Below are positions 28,594 to 35,549 of a DNA stretch of 64,000 nt, one piece after another. Made by a program: the position numbers and the translations under genes. The notes beneath the pieces are model-generated. The model saw only the letters and a program-made list of their open reading frames with translations, ran no database searches and was not told the DNA's origin. This DNA comes from Denitromonas iodatirespirans (GTDB taxonomy: Bacteria > Pseudomonadota > Gammaproteobacteria > Burkholderiales > Rhodocyclaceae). The stretch lies in assembly GCF_018524365.1 (NCBI RefSeq), contig NZ_JAEKFT010000001.1, positions 248,001-312,000 of the forward strand, read 5' to 3'. Numbering within the stretch: the first letter of the stretch is position 1; each line of letters opens with the position of its first letter.

Positions 28594-29682
28594 TCAGTCC
28601 TCTCCCTTCGGCGTATCGATGCCCGTTTTCTGGCGGGCGCGGGCCAGCGCGGTGACCGCGGCATGGGCGGCAATCGAGGCGCCCACCACCCCGGCGGCGG
28701 TGCCGCCCACTTTGTCGGCATTGGCTTCGACGCCGAACTGCTGGATGTCGGTGACCCGGTCGTAGAACGAGCCCTTGTCCCAGAAGCCGTCTTCCGAGCA
28801 GCCGATGCAGCCATGGCCCGACTGGATGGGGAAGGACACGCCCTCGTTCCAGCGCACCGTCGAACAGGCGTTGTAGGTGGTCGGGCCCTTGCAGCCCATT
28901 TTGTAGAGGCAGTAGCCCATGCGCGCCTGGTCGTCGTCCCATTGCTCGACGAACTGCCCGGCGTCGAAGTGCGGGCGGCGATAGCATTTGTCGTGGATCC
29001 GCTGGCCGTAGAACATCTTCGGCCGCCCCTGGCGATCCAGCTCGGGCAGGCGGTCGAAGGTCAGCATGTAGGTCACCACCGCCGTCATCACCTCGGCGAT
29101 CGGCGGGCAACCCGGCACCTTGATGATCGGCTTGTCGAAGATCACCTTGTGCACCGGCGTGGCGCGCGTCGGGTTCGGCTTGGCCGCCTGCACGCAGCCC
29201 CACGAGGCACACGAGCCCCAGGAGATGATCGCCTTGCAGTCGGCGGCGGTCTCCTTGAGTTTTTCGATGAAGGGCCGGCCGCTCTGGATGCAGAACATGC
29301 CGTCCTCGTTGAGCGGCGGGTTGCCCTCCACCGCCAGGATGTAGTTGCCCTTGTACTTGGCCCGCACCTCGTCGAGGATCGCCTCGGCCTGATGCCCGGC
29401 CGCCGCCATCAGCGTGTCGTCGTAGTCGAGCGAGAGCATCGACAGCACCACATCCTTGGTCAGCGGATGCGCCGAGCGGATGAAGGATTCCGAACAACAG
29501 GTGCACTCCAGCCCGTGCAGCCAGATCACCGGCGTGCGCGGCTTGGTCTCCAGCGCATGCGCAATCTTTGGCGCGAAGGCCGAACCCAGGCCCAGCGAGG
29601 TGGCGGTCAGCGAACAGAACTTGAGGAAACTGCGGCGCGTGATGCCCTGCCGGCGCAGTACCTCGTAGAAGGTGTCGGTCAT
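28594..29682 (-). CDS. hupS: Oxygen-tolerant-type uptake hydrogenase small subunit
   Basis: A 362-residue iron-sulfur subunit. It has a Tat signal (RRSFLKF at 16-22), with cleavage likely after AHA at residue 43. The proximal cluster region reads LECTCCSES, with an extra Cys at 62, and SCASWGCVQ, with an extra Cys at 163. With that cleavage these are mature residues 19 and 120, the positions of the two additional cysteines that form the [4Fe-3S] cluster of oxygen-tolerant hydrogenases. Other ligands are in GCPPIAEVM and the C-terminal [24 protein letters not shown] and GHGCIGCSE motifs. A hydrophobic C-terminal segment serves as membrane anchor. AGGGAGAC precedes the start. First gene of hupSLC. 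Confidence 0.97.
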   Translation of the reverse strand: MTDTFYEVLRRQGITRRSFLKFCSLTATSLGLGSAFAPKIAHALETKPRTPVIWLHGLECTCCSESFIRSAHPLTKDVVLSMLSLDYDDTLMAAAGHQAEAILDEVRAKYKGNYILAVEGNPPLNEDGMFCIQSGRPFIEKLKETAADCKAIISWGSCASWGCVQAAKPNPTRATPVHKVIFDKPIIKVPGCPPIAEVMTAVVTYMLTFDRLPELDRQGRPKMFYGQRIHDKCYRRPHFDAGQFVEQWDDDQARMGYCLYKMGCKGPTTYNACSTVRWNEGVSFPIQSGHGCIGCSEDGFWDKGSFYDRVTDIQQFGVEANADKVGGTAAGVVGASIAAHAAVTALARARQKTGIDTPKGED

Positions 29683-29753
29683 CGGGGTGTCTCCCTGGTG
29701 GGTCTTGTTATCCCCCGCCGGCGGGCGCTCGGCGGAACGTCGGATGACACCAT

Positions 29754-29769
29754 CACAAGAAGCATGCCA
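29754..29769 (-). promoter_or_regulatory. Candidate sigma-54 promoter of hupSLC
   Basis: Read on the minus strand the sequence is TGGCATGCTTCTTGTG. It has the GG and TTG positions of the -24/-12 consensus (TGGCACG-N4-TTGC), with T in place of C at the last key base. The start codon is about 60 bases further on. A nearly identical element precedes the second hydrogenase (43027-43042). HoxA, a sigma-54 activator encoded in the window, is the likely partner. Confidence 0.65.
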
Positions 29770-29790
29770 CCGTGCCGAAAGTCGAAAAAC

Positions 29791-29804
29791 TTGATGTATA
29801 TCAA
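29791..29804. promoter_or_regulatory. Perfect FNR/Anr box upstream of hupS
   Basis: TTGAT-GTAT-ATCAA matches the FNR/Anr consensus exactly. It lies 22 bases upstream of the proposed hupS sigma-54 element, in the spacer shared with the divergent pqqA. It could control either side. The rest of the 29683-30040 spacer holds no gene; the pqqA side shows only its GAGGAG ribosome-binding site. Confidence 0.75.
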
Positions 29805-30040
29805 GCACCTCCCGACGCACGCACACCCCGCCGAAAAGACCGGACCGGAAAGCAGGTTTCCGGTTTTCGACGGCTACCGCCCAGGCCACTGGCGGATTCA
29901 CCCCCGAGTCCGCCGCCTTGCCCGTCAATCATGATTTTCAGTAGGCGAATGCGGCAAAAGGCGGATGCCCGGCGCGCAGGCGGCTCTCACTATGAGCCCC
30001 AGGCACGGCATGGGGCCGCGCCGCCATTGAGGAGACACAC

Positions 30041-30115
30041 ATGACCTGGGAAACCCCCGCCTATTGCGAAATCCGTCTGGGATTCGAAGTCACGGCTTAC
30101 GTCTACGTCCGCTAA
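30041..30115 (+). CDS. pqqA: PqqA-type ribosomally made precursor peptide
   Basis: A 24-residue peptide starting MTWETPAYCEIRLGFEVTAY. It contains the PqqA core E-x3-Y (Glu16, Tyr20) within FEVTAY, where PqqE forms the Glu-Tyr cross-link that starts PQQ synthesis. The N-terminal W-x-x-P and RLGFEVT pattern matches known PqqA leaders. A strong GAGGAG site lies six bases before the ATG. The C-terminal end VYVR is short, as in other PqqA. Unusual points are a Cys at position 9 and a second Tyr at 22, two residues after the core tyrosine. It is followed 61 bases later by pqqD. Confidence 0.9.
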   Translation: MTWETPAYCEIRLGFEVTAYVYVR

Positions 30116-30176
30116 GCCGGTCCGGGGCGGTGGCGGCCTGCCGCCTTCGCCCCCTCTCCGCCCGAGGCCCGCCATC

Positions 30177-30482
30177 ATGACACTTGCATCGACCGCCACC
30201 GACCGCCGCCCGCAGCTGTCGCCCCACTTCATGTTCCGCTGGGAAGCCAGCCAGGACGCCTACATCCTGCTCTACCCGGAAGGGCTGATCAAACTCAACC
30301 CCTCCGCCGGCGAGATCCTCAAGCGCTGCGACGGCCAACACACCGTGGCCGAGCTGATCGCCGAGCTTCAGGACGCCTTCCCCGGCCCCGCCGACGACAT
30401 CGACCAGGGCGTGCGCGCCTTTCTCGACGTGGCCACCGACAAGGGCTGGCTGCACGCCGGAGAACTTGTGAAGAAATCGTAG
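30177..30482 (+). CDS. pqqD: PqqD peptide chaperone
   Basis: A 101-residue RiPP recognition element that binds the PqqA leader and presents it to PqqE. Family marks are RPQLSPHFMFRWEASQDAYI, LLYPEGLIKLNPSAGEIL and VAELIAELQDAFPG. The gene is free-standing, not fused to pqqC or pqqE. The last six or so codons and the stop codon lie inside a 145-base inverted-repeat element (30461-30605), so the native C-terminus may have been altered by its insertion. Gap to pqqE is 151 bases, nearly all of it that element. Confidence 0.93.
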   Translation: MTLASTATDRRPQLSPHFMFRWEASQDAYILLYPEGLIKLNPSAGEILKRCDGQHTVAELIAELQDAFPGPADDIDQGVRAFLDVATDKGWLHAGELVKKS

Positions 30483-30605
30483 CGAGCAGGGCCGAGTGCA
30501 AGGCGCGAGTTCGCGAACGACGAGACATATCGATTGGATAGGCGAGGAGTGAGCGAGTGAGCAACGCAGCAATCGGCACGCGCAGTAGATTTATTCACAA
30601 GTTCT
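30461..30605. mobile_element. MITE-like 145-bp element with 18-bp terminal inverted repeats
   Basis: The left end AGAACTTGTGAAGAAATC (30461-30478) is matched by the right end GATTTATTCACAAGTTCT (30588-30605) as an inverted repeat with one mismatch in 18. The interior has no reading frame of note and contains further GAGCGAG-type short repeats. It covers the 3' end of pqqD and most of the pqqD-pqqE spacer. Size and structure fit a miniature inverted-repeat element; no transposase or clear target duplication was seen. Confidence 0.65.
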
Positions 30606-30633
30606 GAGACCACCTGCCACAAGGAGCACAACC

Positions 30634-31779
30634 ATGCCAAAAGACAGCAACGGCCTCACGCTCGACGGCCAGGGCAAGCCCCTGTGGCTGTCCCTCGAAC
30701 TCACCTACCGCTGCCCGCTCAAGTGCAGCTGGTGCAACAACCCGCTGGATTTCGACGACTACGCCGCCCGCGAGCTGACCACCGACGAATGGAAGCGCGT
30801 GCTGCGCGAATCGCGCGAGCTGGGCGCCCTGCAGCTGGGCTTTACCGGCGGCGAGCCGCTGCAGCGGCCGGACCTCGAAGAACTGGTGGCCTACGCCAAC
30901 GCGTTGGGCTTCTACACCAACCTGATCACCTCCGGCATCGGCCTCACCGAAGAGCGCCTGGTGGCGCTCAAGGCCGCCGGGCTCAAGCAGATCCAGCTGT
31001 CGCTGCAGGCCACCGAGGCCGCGGTCACCGATGCGCTGGTCGGCGCCACCGCCCACGAGCGCAAGCTCGACGCCGCCCGCCGCATCAAGGCGCACGGCTT
31101 TCCGATGGTGCTCAACATGCCGGTCTTCCGCCAGAACATCGGCATGACCGACGCGATGATCGCCTGGGCCGCCGAGCTGGGCATCGAGTACATCGAGTTC
31201 GCCAACATCCAGTACTACAACTGGGCGCTGATGAACCGCGACGAACTCATGCCCACCCTCGAACAGGTGCGCGAAGCCGAACAGGTGGTGCAGCGCTGGC
31301 GCAACAAACTGGGCAAGAAAATGACGATCTACTTCGTCATCCCCGACTACTACGAAGGCCGCCCCAAGGCCTGCATGAACGGCTGGGGCGCCATCCACCT
31401 GACCATCGCCCCCGACGGCGTGGCCATGCCCTGCCAGGAAGCGCGCGTGATCCCCGGCCTCGAATTCGAATCGGTGCGCGACAAGCCGCTGGCCTGGCTG
31501 TGGCACGAGTCGCCGCTGTTCCGCAAATATCGCGGGCTCGACTGGCTGCCCGAGCCCTGTGTGTCGTGCGACGAAAAGGAAAAGGACTTCGGCGGCTGCC
31601 GCTGCCAGGCCTTCCTGCTCACCGGCGACGCCGGCAACACCGACCCGGCCTGTGGCCGCTCGCCGCATCACGCCCGGGTGCGCGAGGCCGTCGACACCGC
31701 CGCCCGCCCGCTGCGCTTTCGCAAGCCGCTGTTCAAGCGCGCCGCCGGCACCGTCACCACCGCCTTTCTGGAGGACTGA
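30634..31779 (+). CDS. pqqE: PqqE radical SAM PqqA cross-linking enzyme
   Basis: A 381-residue radical SAM/SPASM enzyme that joins the glutamate and tyrosine side chains of PqqA. The SAM cluster motif is C27-x3-C31-x2-C34 (RCPLKCSWC). FTGGEPLQRPDLEEL follows. The SPASM auxiliary-cluster cysteines are present at 247 (ACMNGWG), 267 (MPCQEA), 309, 312, 322, 324 and 340. An AAGGAG site lies before the ATG. Length is normal. The sequence is a good PqqE by motif, so the first step of PQQ chemistry is likely retained even though pqqB and pqqC are not in the window. Confidence 0.95.
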   Translation: MPKDSNGLTLDGQGKPLWLSLELTYRCPLKCSWCNNPLDFDDYAARELTTDEWKRVLRESRELGALQLGFTGGEPLQRPDLEELVAYANALGFYTNLITSGIGLTEERLVALKAAGLKQIQLSLQATEAAVTDALVGATAHERKLDAARRIKAHGFPMVLNMPVFRQNIGMTDAMIAWAAELGIEYIEFANIQYYNWALMNRDELMPTLEQVREAEQVVQRWRNKLGKKMTIYFVIPDYYEGRPKACMNGWGAIHLTIAPDGVAMPCQEARVIPGLEFESVRDKPLAWLWHESPLFRKYRGLDWLPEPCVSCDEKEKDFGGCRCQAFLLTGDAGNTDPACGRSPHHARVREAVDTAARPLRFRKPLFKRAAGTVTTAFLED

Positions 31780-31780
31780 G

Positions 31781-31876
31781 ATGCGCCACCCCTACGACAC
31801 CGCGCGCGGCACCATCGCCCTCGGCATCGCGCTCACCGTGGTGCTGGCGGCACTGGTGCGCCTGCTGGCCGGCTGA
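31781..31876 (+). CDS. 31-residue single-span membrane peptide in the pqq operon
   Basis: A tiny gene starting one base after the pqqE stop, with GGAGG at the end of pqqE as its ribosome-binding site. The peptide is MRHPYDTARGTIALGIALTV followed by VLAALVRLLAG. It has a short charged head and one membrane helix (about residues 11-29). It ends eight bases before the PuuD-like membrane gene. Its tight spacing and good ribosome-binding site support it as a real gene. It may be a small subunit of the following membrane protein. No family recognised. Confidence 0.7.
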   Translation: MRHPYDTARGTIALGIALTVVLAALVRLLAG

Positions 31877-31884
31877 GGCGCGCC

Positions 31885-32382
31885 ATGGACATGCTGCTCG
31901 ACCTCACCCTGCGCTGGGCGCACTTCATCGCCGGCATCATCTGGGTCGGCCACAACTACTCCAGCGTGGTGCAGCGCCCCAGCTGGCAGCCGCTGCGCGC
32001 CGACGAGCTGAGCGACGACCGCAGCCCGCGCTTCCAGGCGCTGCTCAACCGCGAGCACGGCTTCTTCCGCTGGGCCTCGGTGGTTACCTGGTGTGCCGGC
32101 CTGCTGATGCTGTGGCGCCAGGGCTGGCTCCCCGGCGCGCTCGCCCTGCAAGGCGGCCTGGCGCCGATCGGCATGGGCATGTACATCGGCACGCTGATGA
32201 TGCTCAACGTCTGGCTGGTGCTGTGGCCGCACCAGAAAAAGGTGCTCGGCCTGGTGCCCGCCGGCATCGACGAGCGCCTGCGCTGCTCGCGCATCACGCA
32301 CCTGTCGTCGCGCACCAACACCATGCTGTCGATCCCGCTGCTGTTCTTCATGGCCACCGGCAGCCACGGCGGTCTGCTGTGA
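31885..32382 (+). CDS. PuuD-like (urate hydroxylase N-terminal domain-like) membrane protein
   Basis: A 165-residue integral membrane protein with about four hydrophobic segments. It resembles the membrane domain of PuuD-type urate oxidases: LTLRWAHFIAGIIWVGHNYS at the start, LNREHGFFRWASVVTWCAGL, and MGMYIGTLMMLNVWLVLWPH with conserved histidines that may bind heme. PuuD proteins carry a C-terminal cytochrome c domain; that domain is absent here, and no purine-degradation genes are nearby. Its stop codon overlaps the start of the aminotransferase gene. In this operon it may serve as an electron outlet to the respiratory chain, which is inference only. Confidence 0.75.
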   Translation: MDMLLDLTLRWAHFIAGIIWVGHNYSSVVQRPSWQPLRADELSDDRSPRFQALLNREHGFFRWASVVTWCAGLLMLWRQGWLPGALALQGGLAPIGMGMYIGTLMMLNVWLVLWPHQKKVLGLVPAGIDERLRCSRITHLSSRTNTMLSIPLLFFMATGSHGGLL

Positions 32383-33461
32383 CGGCTTACAGCTTTGCCG
32401 CCGGCCCCGCCCGCCTGCCCGACGCCGTGCTCGAACGCGCCCGCGACGCGTTGTTCGTCCGCGGCGTAGACGGCGCCGCCACGCTGGAGCGCCCCTTCAC
32501 CGGCGACGCCTTCCGCGCCACGCTGGCCCATGCCCGCGAACGCCTCGCCGCGCTGCTCGGCCTGCCGCCCGGCTACCGCATGCTGTTCCTCGCCGGCGGC
32601 GCCATGCACCAGTTCTCGCTGCTGCCCATGAACCTGCTCGGCACCGCCCGCTGCGCCGCCTACGCCGACTCCGGCTACTGGTCGCAGCGCGCCATCGACG
32701 AAGCCCGGCGCTACACCAAGGTGGTCATTGCCGCGCGCTACACCGGCGCCACCCCGCTGGCCGCGCCGACCGCCGGCCGCTGGCATCTGCCTCCGGGCTG
32801 CGCCTACTGCCACATCACCCCCAACGAAACTGTCGACGGCCTGGCCTACCCCGAGCTGCCGCACACCGGCGCCGTGCCGCTGGTGGCCGACGCCACCTCC
32901 TGCTTCCTCGCCACGCCGCTCGACATCACCCGCTTCGGCCTGATCTACGCCAGCGCCCAGAAAAACCTCGGTGTGGCCGGCCTCACCGTGCTCGTGGTGC
33001 GCGACGAGCTGCTCGGCCGCGTCGCCCCACACGTCCCCACCGCATTCAGCTACCGCATCCAGGCCCAGCAGGACAGCACCTACAACACCCCGCCCACCAC
33101 CGCCATCCACGTGGCCGCCATGGTCTTCGACTGGATCGCCGACAACGGCGGCCTCACCACCCTGGCCGCCGCCAACCGGCGCAAGGCCGAGCGGATCTAC
33201 CGTGTCATCGACGGCAGCGGCGGCGTCTACACCGCCCCGGTGGTGCCCGCCCACCGCTCGGTCACCAATATCCGCTTCCACCTCGCCGACACCGCCCTCA
33301 CCGAACGCTTCATCGCCGAGGCCGAGGCCCACGGCCTGCATCACCTGCGCGGCCACCCCCGCATCGGCGGCCTGCGCGCCAGCCTCTACAACGCCATGCC
33401 TGAAGCCGGCGCCAATGCGCTGGCGGAGTTCATGAGCGATTTTGCCCGGCGGTACGGATGA
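32379..33461 (+). CDS. SerC-like (phosphoserine aminotransferase family) PLP enzyme
   Basis: A 360-residue class V aminotransferase closely resembling SerC. Visible motifs: YSFAAGPARLPDAVL at the start, LFLAGGAMHQFSLLPMNLL, PNETVDGLAY, ADATSCFLATPLDITRFG, and the PLP lysine Lys195 in ASAQKNLGVAG. QDSTYNTPPTTAIHVAAM is the usual substrate-side segment. The GTG start overlaps the upstream stop (GTGA). A housekeeping serC is normally found with serA or pheA; this copy is in the pqq operon instead. It may act on serine metabolism or, more interestingly, on an amino group of the PqqA-derived product. Codon use is like the neighbouring genes. Confidence 0.85.
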   Translation: MTAYSFAAGPARLPDAVLERARDALFVRGVDGAATLERPFTGDAFRATLAHARERLAALLGLPPGYRMLFLAGGAMHQFSLLPMNLLGTARCAAYADSGYWSQRAIDEARRYTKVVIAARYTGATPLAAPTAGRWHLPPGCAYCHITPNETVDGLAYPELPHTGAVPLVADATSCFLATPLDITRFGLIYASAQKNLGVAGLTVLVVRDELLGRVAPHVPTAFSYRIQAQQDSTYNTPPTTAIHVAAMVFDWIADNGGLTTLAAANRRKAERIYRVIDGSGGVYTAPVVPAHRSVTNIRFHLADTALTERFIAEAEAHGLHHLRGHPRIGGLRASLYNAMPEAGANALAEFMSDFARRYG

Positions 33462-33579
33462 GCCCGCCCCGGTCGTTCCGACATGCGCTCGCACCCGCGT
33501 TGCGAGGAAGCGCCGCCGGTCGCGCCCACACACCCACGCCAGCGGCAAGCCACACGCACAGCGACGGCAGAGGCATCCA

Positions 33580-34320
33580 ATGACCCGCCTCCGCCTGCCC
33601 TGGCACGACCGCCCCGGCCTCGCCGGCGGCATCGACACCGACGGCAGCCGAGCCGGCGAATTGCTACAACTGGGCTTCGGCAGCGTCGAGTTCGGCACCG
33701 TCGCCGCCCACCCGCAAGCCCCCAACCCGCTCGCCCCGCTGGTCGCCCGCCTCTCCGCCCTGCCATCACGCAACCCCGGCAGCAGCGCCATCGGTATCGG
33801 CATCGGCCTGTCCCCCGGCGCGCCCGCCACCGCCGTGCCGGGGCAATGGCTCGACGGCCTGCATGGCGCCTGGCAGGCGGCCGACTACCTCAGCTTCAAC
33901 CTCAGCGCCCGCGCCCACCGCCCGCTGCTGGCGCCCGAACACCACACCATGCTGGCCATCACCCTGCGCGTCCTGGCCCGCGAGCGCGACCGCCTGCCCC
34001 GACGCGTCGCCCTGGCCCTCAAACTGCCGCTCGGCGAGCACCACACCCCCCTACCCGCCATCGCCGACGCCGCCGCCCACGCCGGCATCGACAGCCTCAC
34101 CCTCGTCCTCGCCGACCCGCCCGCCAACCGCACCGACCAACTCACCCGCCTCGCCGCCCTCGCCCGCCACCTCCCCACCGGCCCCGCCCTCGTCGCCGTC
34201 GGCGGCATCCGCAACGCCCACGACGCCCGCGCAGCCCTCGACGCCGGCGCCTCGGCCGTGCAGGTTCACCGCGCTTTCACCCAGCACGGCCCGGCCTGCC
34301 TGAACAACCTCAGCCCGTAG
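33580..34320 (+). CDS. Shortened dihydroorotate dehydrogenase-like TIM-barrel protein
   Basis: A 246-residue protein that resembles PyrD-type FMN oxidoreductases. The N-terminal LAGGIDTDGSRAGELLQLGF and SVEFGTVAAHPQAPNPLAPL match the PyrD start, and VAVGGIRNAHDARAALDAGA followed by SAVQVHRAFTQHGPACLNNL matches the FMN phosphate end. It is about 90 residues shorter than class 2 PyrD. The segment usually reading NxSSPNT is NLSARAHRP here, so the orotate-binding asparagine appears lost. A different substrate is likely. It follows the SerC-like gene by 118 bases, which hold no other gene, and closes the apparent operon. Confidence 0.72.
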   Translation: MTRLRLPWHDRPGLAGGIDTDGSRAGELLQLGFGSVEFGTVAAHPQAPNPLAPLVARLSALPSRNPGSSAIGIGIGLSPGAPATAVPGQWLDGLHGAWQAADYLSFNLSARAHRPLLAPEHHTMLAITLRVLARERDRLPRRVALALKLPLGEHHTPLPAIADAAAHAGIDSLTLVLADPPANRTDQLTRLAALARHLPTGPALVAVGGIRNAHDARAALDAGASAVQVHRAFTQHGPACLNNLSP

Positions 34321-34796
34321 GGCTCGACGCGCCGCATCAGCGCACATCACAAGTCGAGATCCGCGGCAGGCAGATTGCCTACCTCGTCCGCAAGATTTAG
34401 GGCAAAGGAGGAAGTGCCGCCGCCGATGAGTGGTCTGCGGTTGCGCATCAGCGTTTGGCGCTGGATCGGTGATTGTTGGGCTTCATTTCATTCAGCCCAA
34501 GCTACGCGCACTGACAAGGCTTTAGACGCCAAAAACCAACGTCCGTCGTTGAGCATCAGGTTAGTTGCTCGATCCCCTGATCATCGCCGTCAGCGACTCA
34601 GCGTGCATTGCCGCGTTCGAACATCGCGTCGGATAGGCCAACCACCTACACACGCCCACATGGCATCAAAAATTTTTCACATGGGGTATGCCGAATTACT
34701 TCCAAGCGATAGAATCCCACCGTTTGTAAGCATATGTTTCCATCCTCGGGTCACAGCCCTGCCCGCATGGAATCCAGATCGTTAAGGAGACTTCAC
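34321..34796. other. Intergenic region with one palindromic repeat
   Basis: No gene is supported in these 476 bases. Base composition drops in GC compared with the genes to the left. A hairpin, TTGGGCT pairing with AGCCCAA around an 11-base loop, lies at 34476-34500 and looks like a dispersed intergenic palindrome; it is followed by GCTACG rather than a T-run. The promoter of the lipoprotein pair is presumably in the last 150 bases, but I see no clear match to a known consensus. Confidence 0.55.
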
Positions 34797-35549
34797 TTGG
34801 ACCGAGTCAAGCAATTCATCATCGTAGCGACCGCACTCCTCATGGCTGCCTGCTCCTCGGCGCCGAAACAGCCGATTGCCTTCAATGCAGAAACCATCAA
34901 AGGCGAAAGCAACCGGATTGCCATCCAGATGGGTGCCGTACCGGAAGCCATTACGACTTTTCCGGGTGCCGGATGTCTTCTATGCGTCGGGATTGCAATG
35001 GCGGCGCATTCCGACCTGAGTTCGCATGTCCATTCTCTCAAGCCAGACGAATTGGCTTCGTTGCCACAACGTCTGGCAGACACACTGCGCGCTCAGGGGG
35101 CGGAGGTTTCGATACTCAAGGAGCCGGTGGATCTCGAAGCGCTGTCCAGCAACTCCGGGAAAGGCGACGACAGCCGTCAAACGGAAAAGGACTTCCGGCC
35201 TTTGTCGGAACGTCTTGGTGCCGACAAACTTCTTGTCATCACCACATACAATTCAGGTGTGCTTCGCAAATATTCCCAATACGTGCCGGTTGATGTCCCA
35301 GAGGCATTTTTCTGGGGTGTTAGCTACATGGTGGACCTGAAATCCAATACGTATGTCTGGTACGCACCGCTCAATCGGAGCCGCAAGGCGGAAGGCGCTT
35401 GGAACGAACCGCCGAACTTCCCGGGCTTGACCAACGCGTACTATCAGGTCCTGGCTGAATCGACAGATTACCTCGCGGGCGAACTCTCAAATAAGAGTGA
35501 CGCATCGAGCGCGAAGCGGGTGGCAACAGCGACCGTTCAGGCCAAATGA
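34797..35549 (+). CDS. Putative lipoprotein, unknown function
   Basis: A 250-residue exported protein with a lipobox: the signal MDRVKQFIIVATALLMAACS has LMAAC, giving an acylated cysteine at about residue 19. I chose the TTG at 34797 because TAAGGAGA lies six bases upstream; an ATG ten codons earlier is possible. The mature part shows RLADTLRAQGAEVSILKEP and RPLSERLGADKLLVITTYN, a pattern like outer-membrane-associated lipoproteins that report on an assembly state, but I recognise no family. Codon use is less GC-biased than in the neighbouring clusters, suggesting later acquisition. Its stop overlaps the next lipoprotein start (ATGA). Confidence 0.8.
   Translation: MDRVKQFIIVATALLMAACSSAPKQPIAFNAETIKGESNRIAIQMGAVPEAITTFPGAGCLLCVGIAMAAHSDLSSHVHSLKPDELASLPQRLADTLRAQGAEVSILKEPVDLEALSSNSGKGDDSRQTEKDFRPLSERLGADKLLVITTYNSGVLRKYSQYVPVDVPEAFFWGVSYMVDLKSNTYVWYAPLNRSRKAEGAWNEPPNFPGLTNAYYQVLAESTDYLAGELSNKSDASSAKRVATATVQAK

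Noticed and set aside
29763-29778. Alternative -24/-12 reading CGGCACGGTGGCATGC for hupS
   Set aside because: The GG to GC distance is 11 bases instead of ten; the element two steps downstream has correct spacing and matches the hybO one.
30684-32378. A plus-strand frame running through pqqE and the PuuD-like gene before the aminotransferase
   Set aside because: It is a shadow of pqqE in another frame; the aminotransferase begins with its own GTG and family start at 32379.
31885-32382. True urate oxidase PuuD
   Set aside because: Only the membrane domain is similar; the cytochrome c part and purine catabolism genes are missing.
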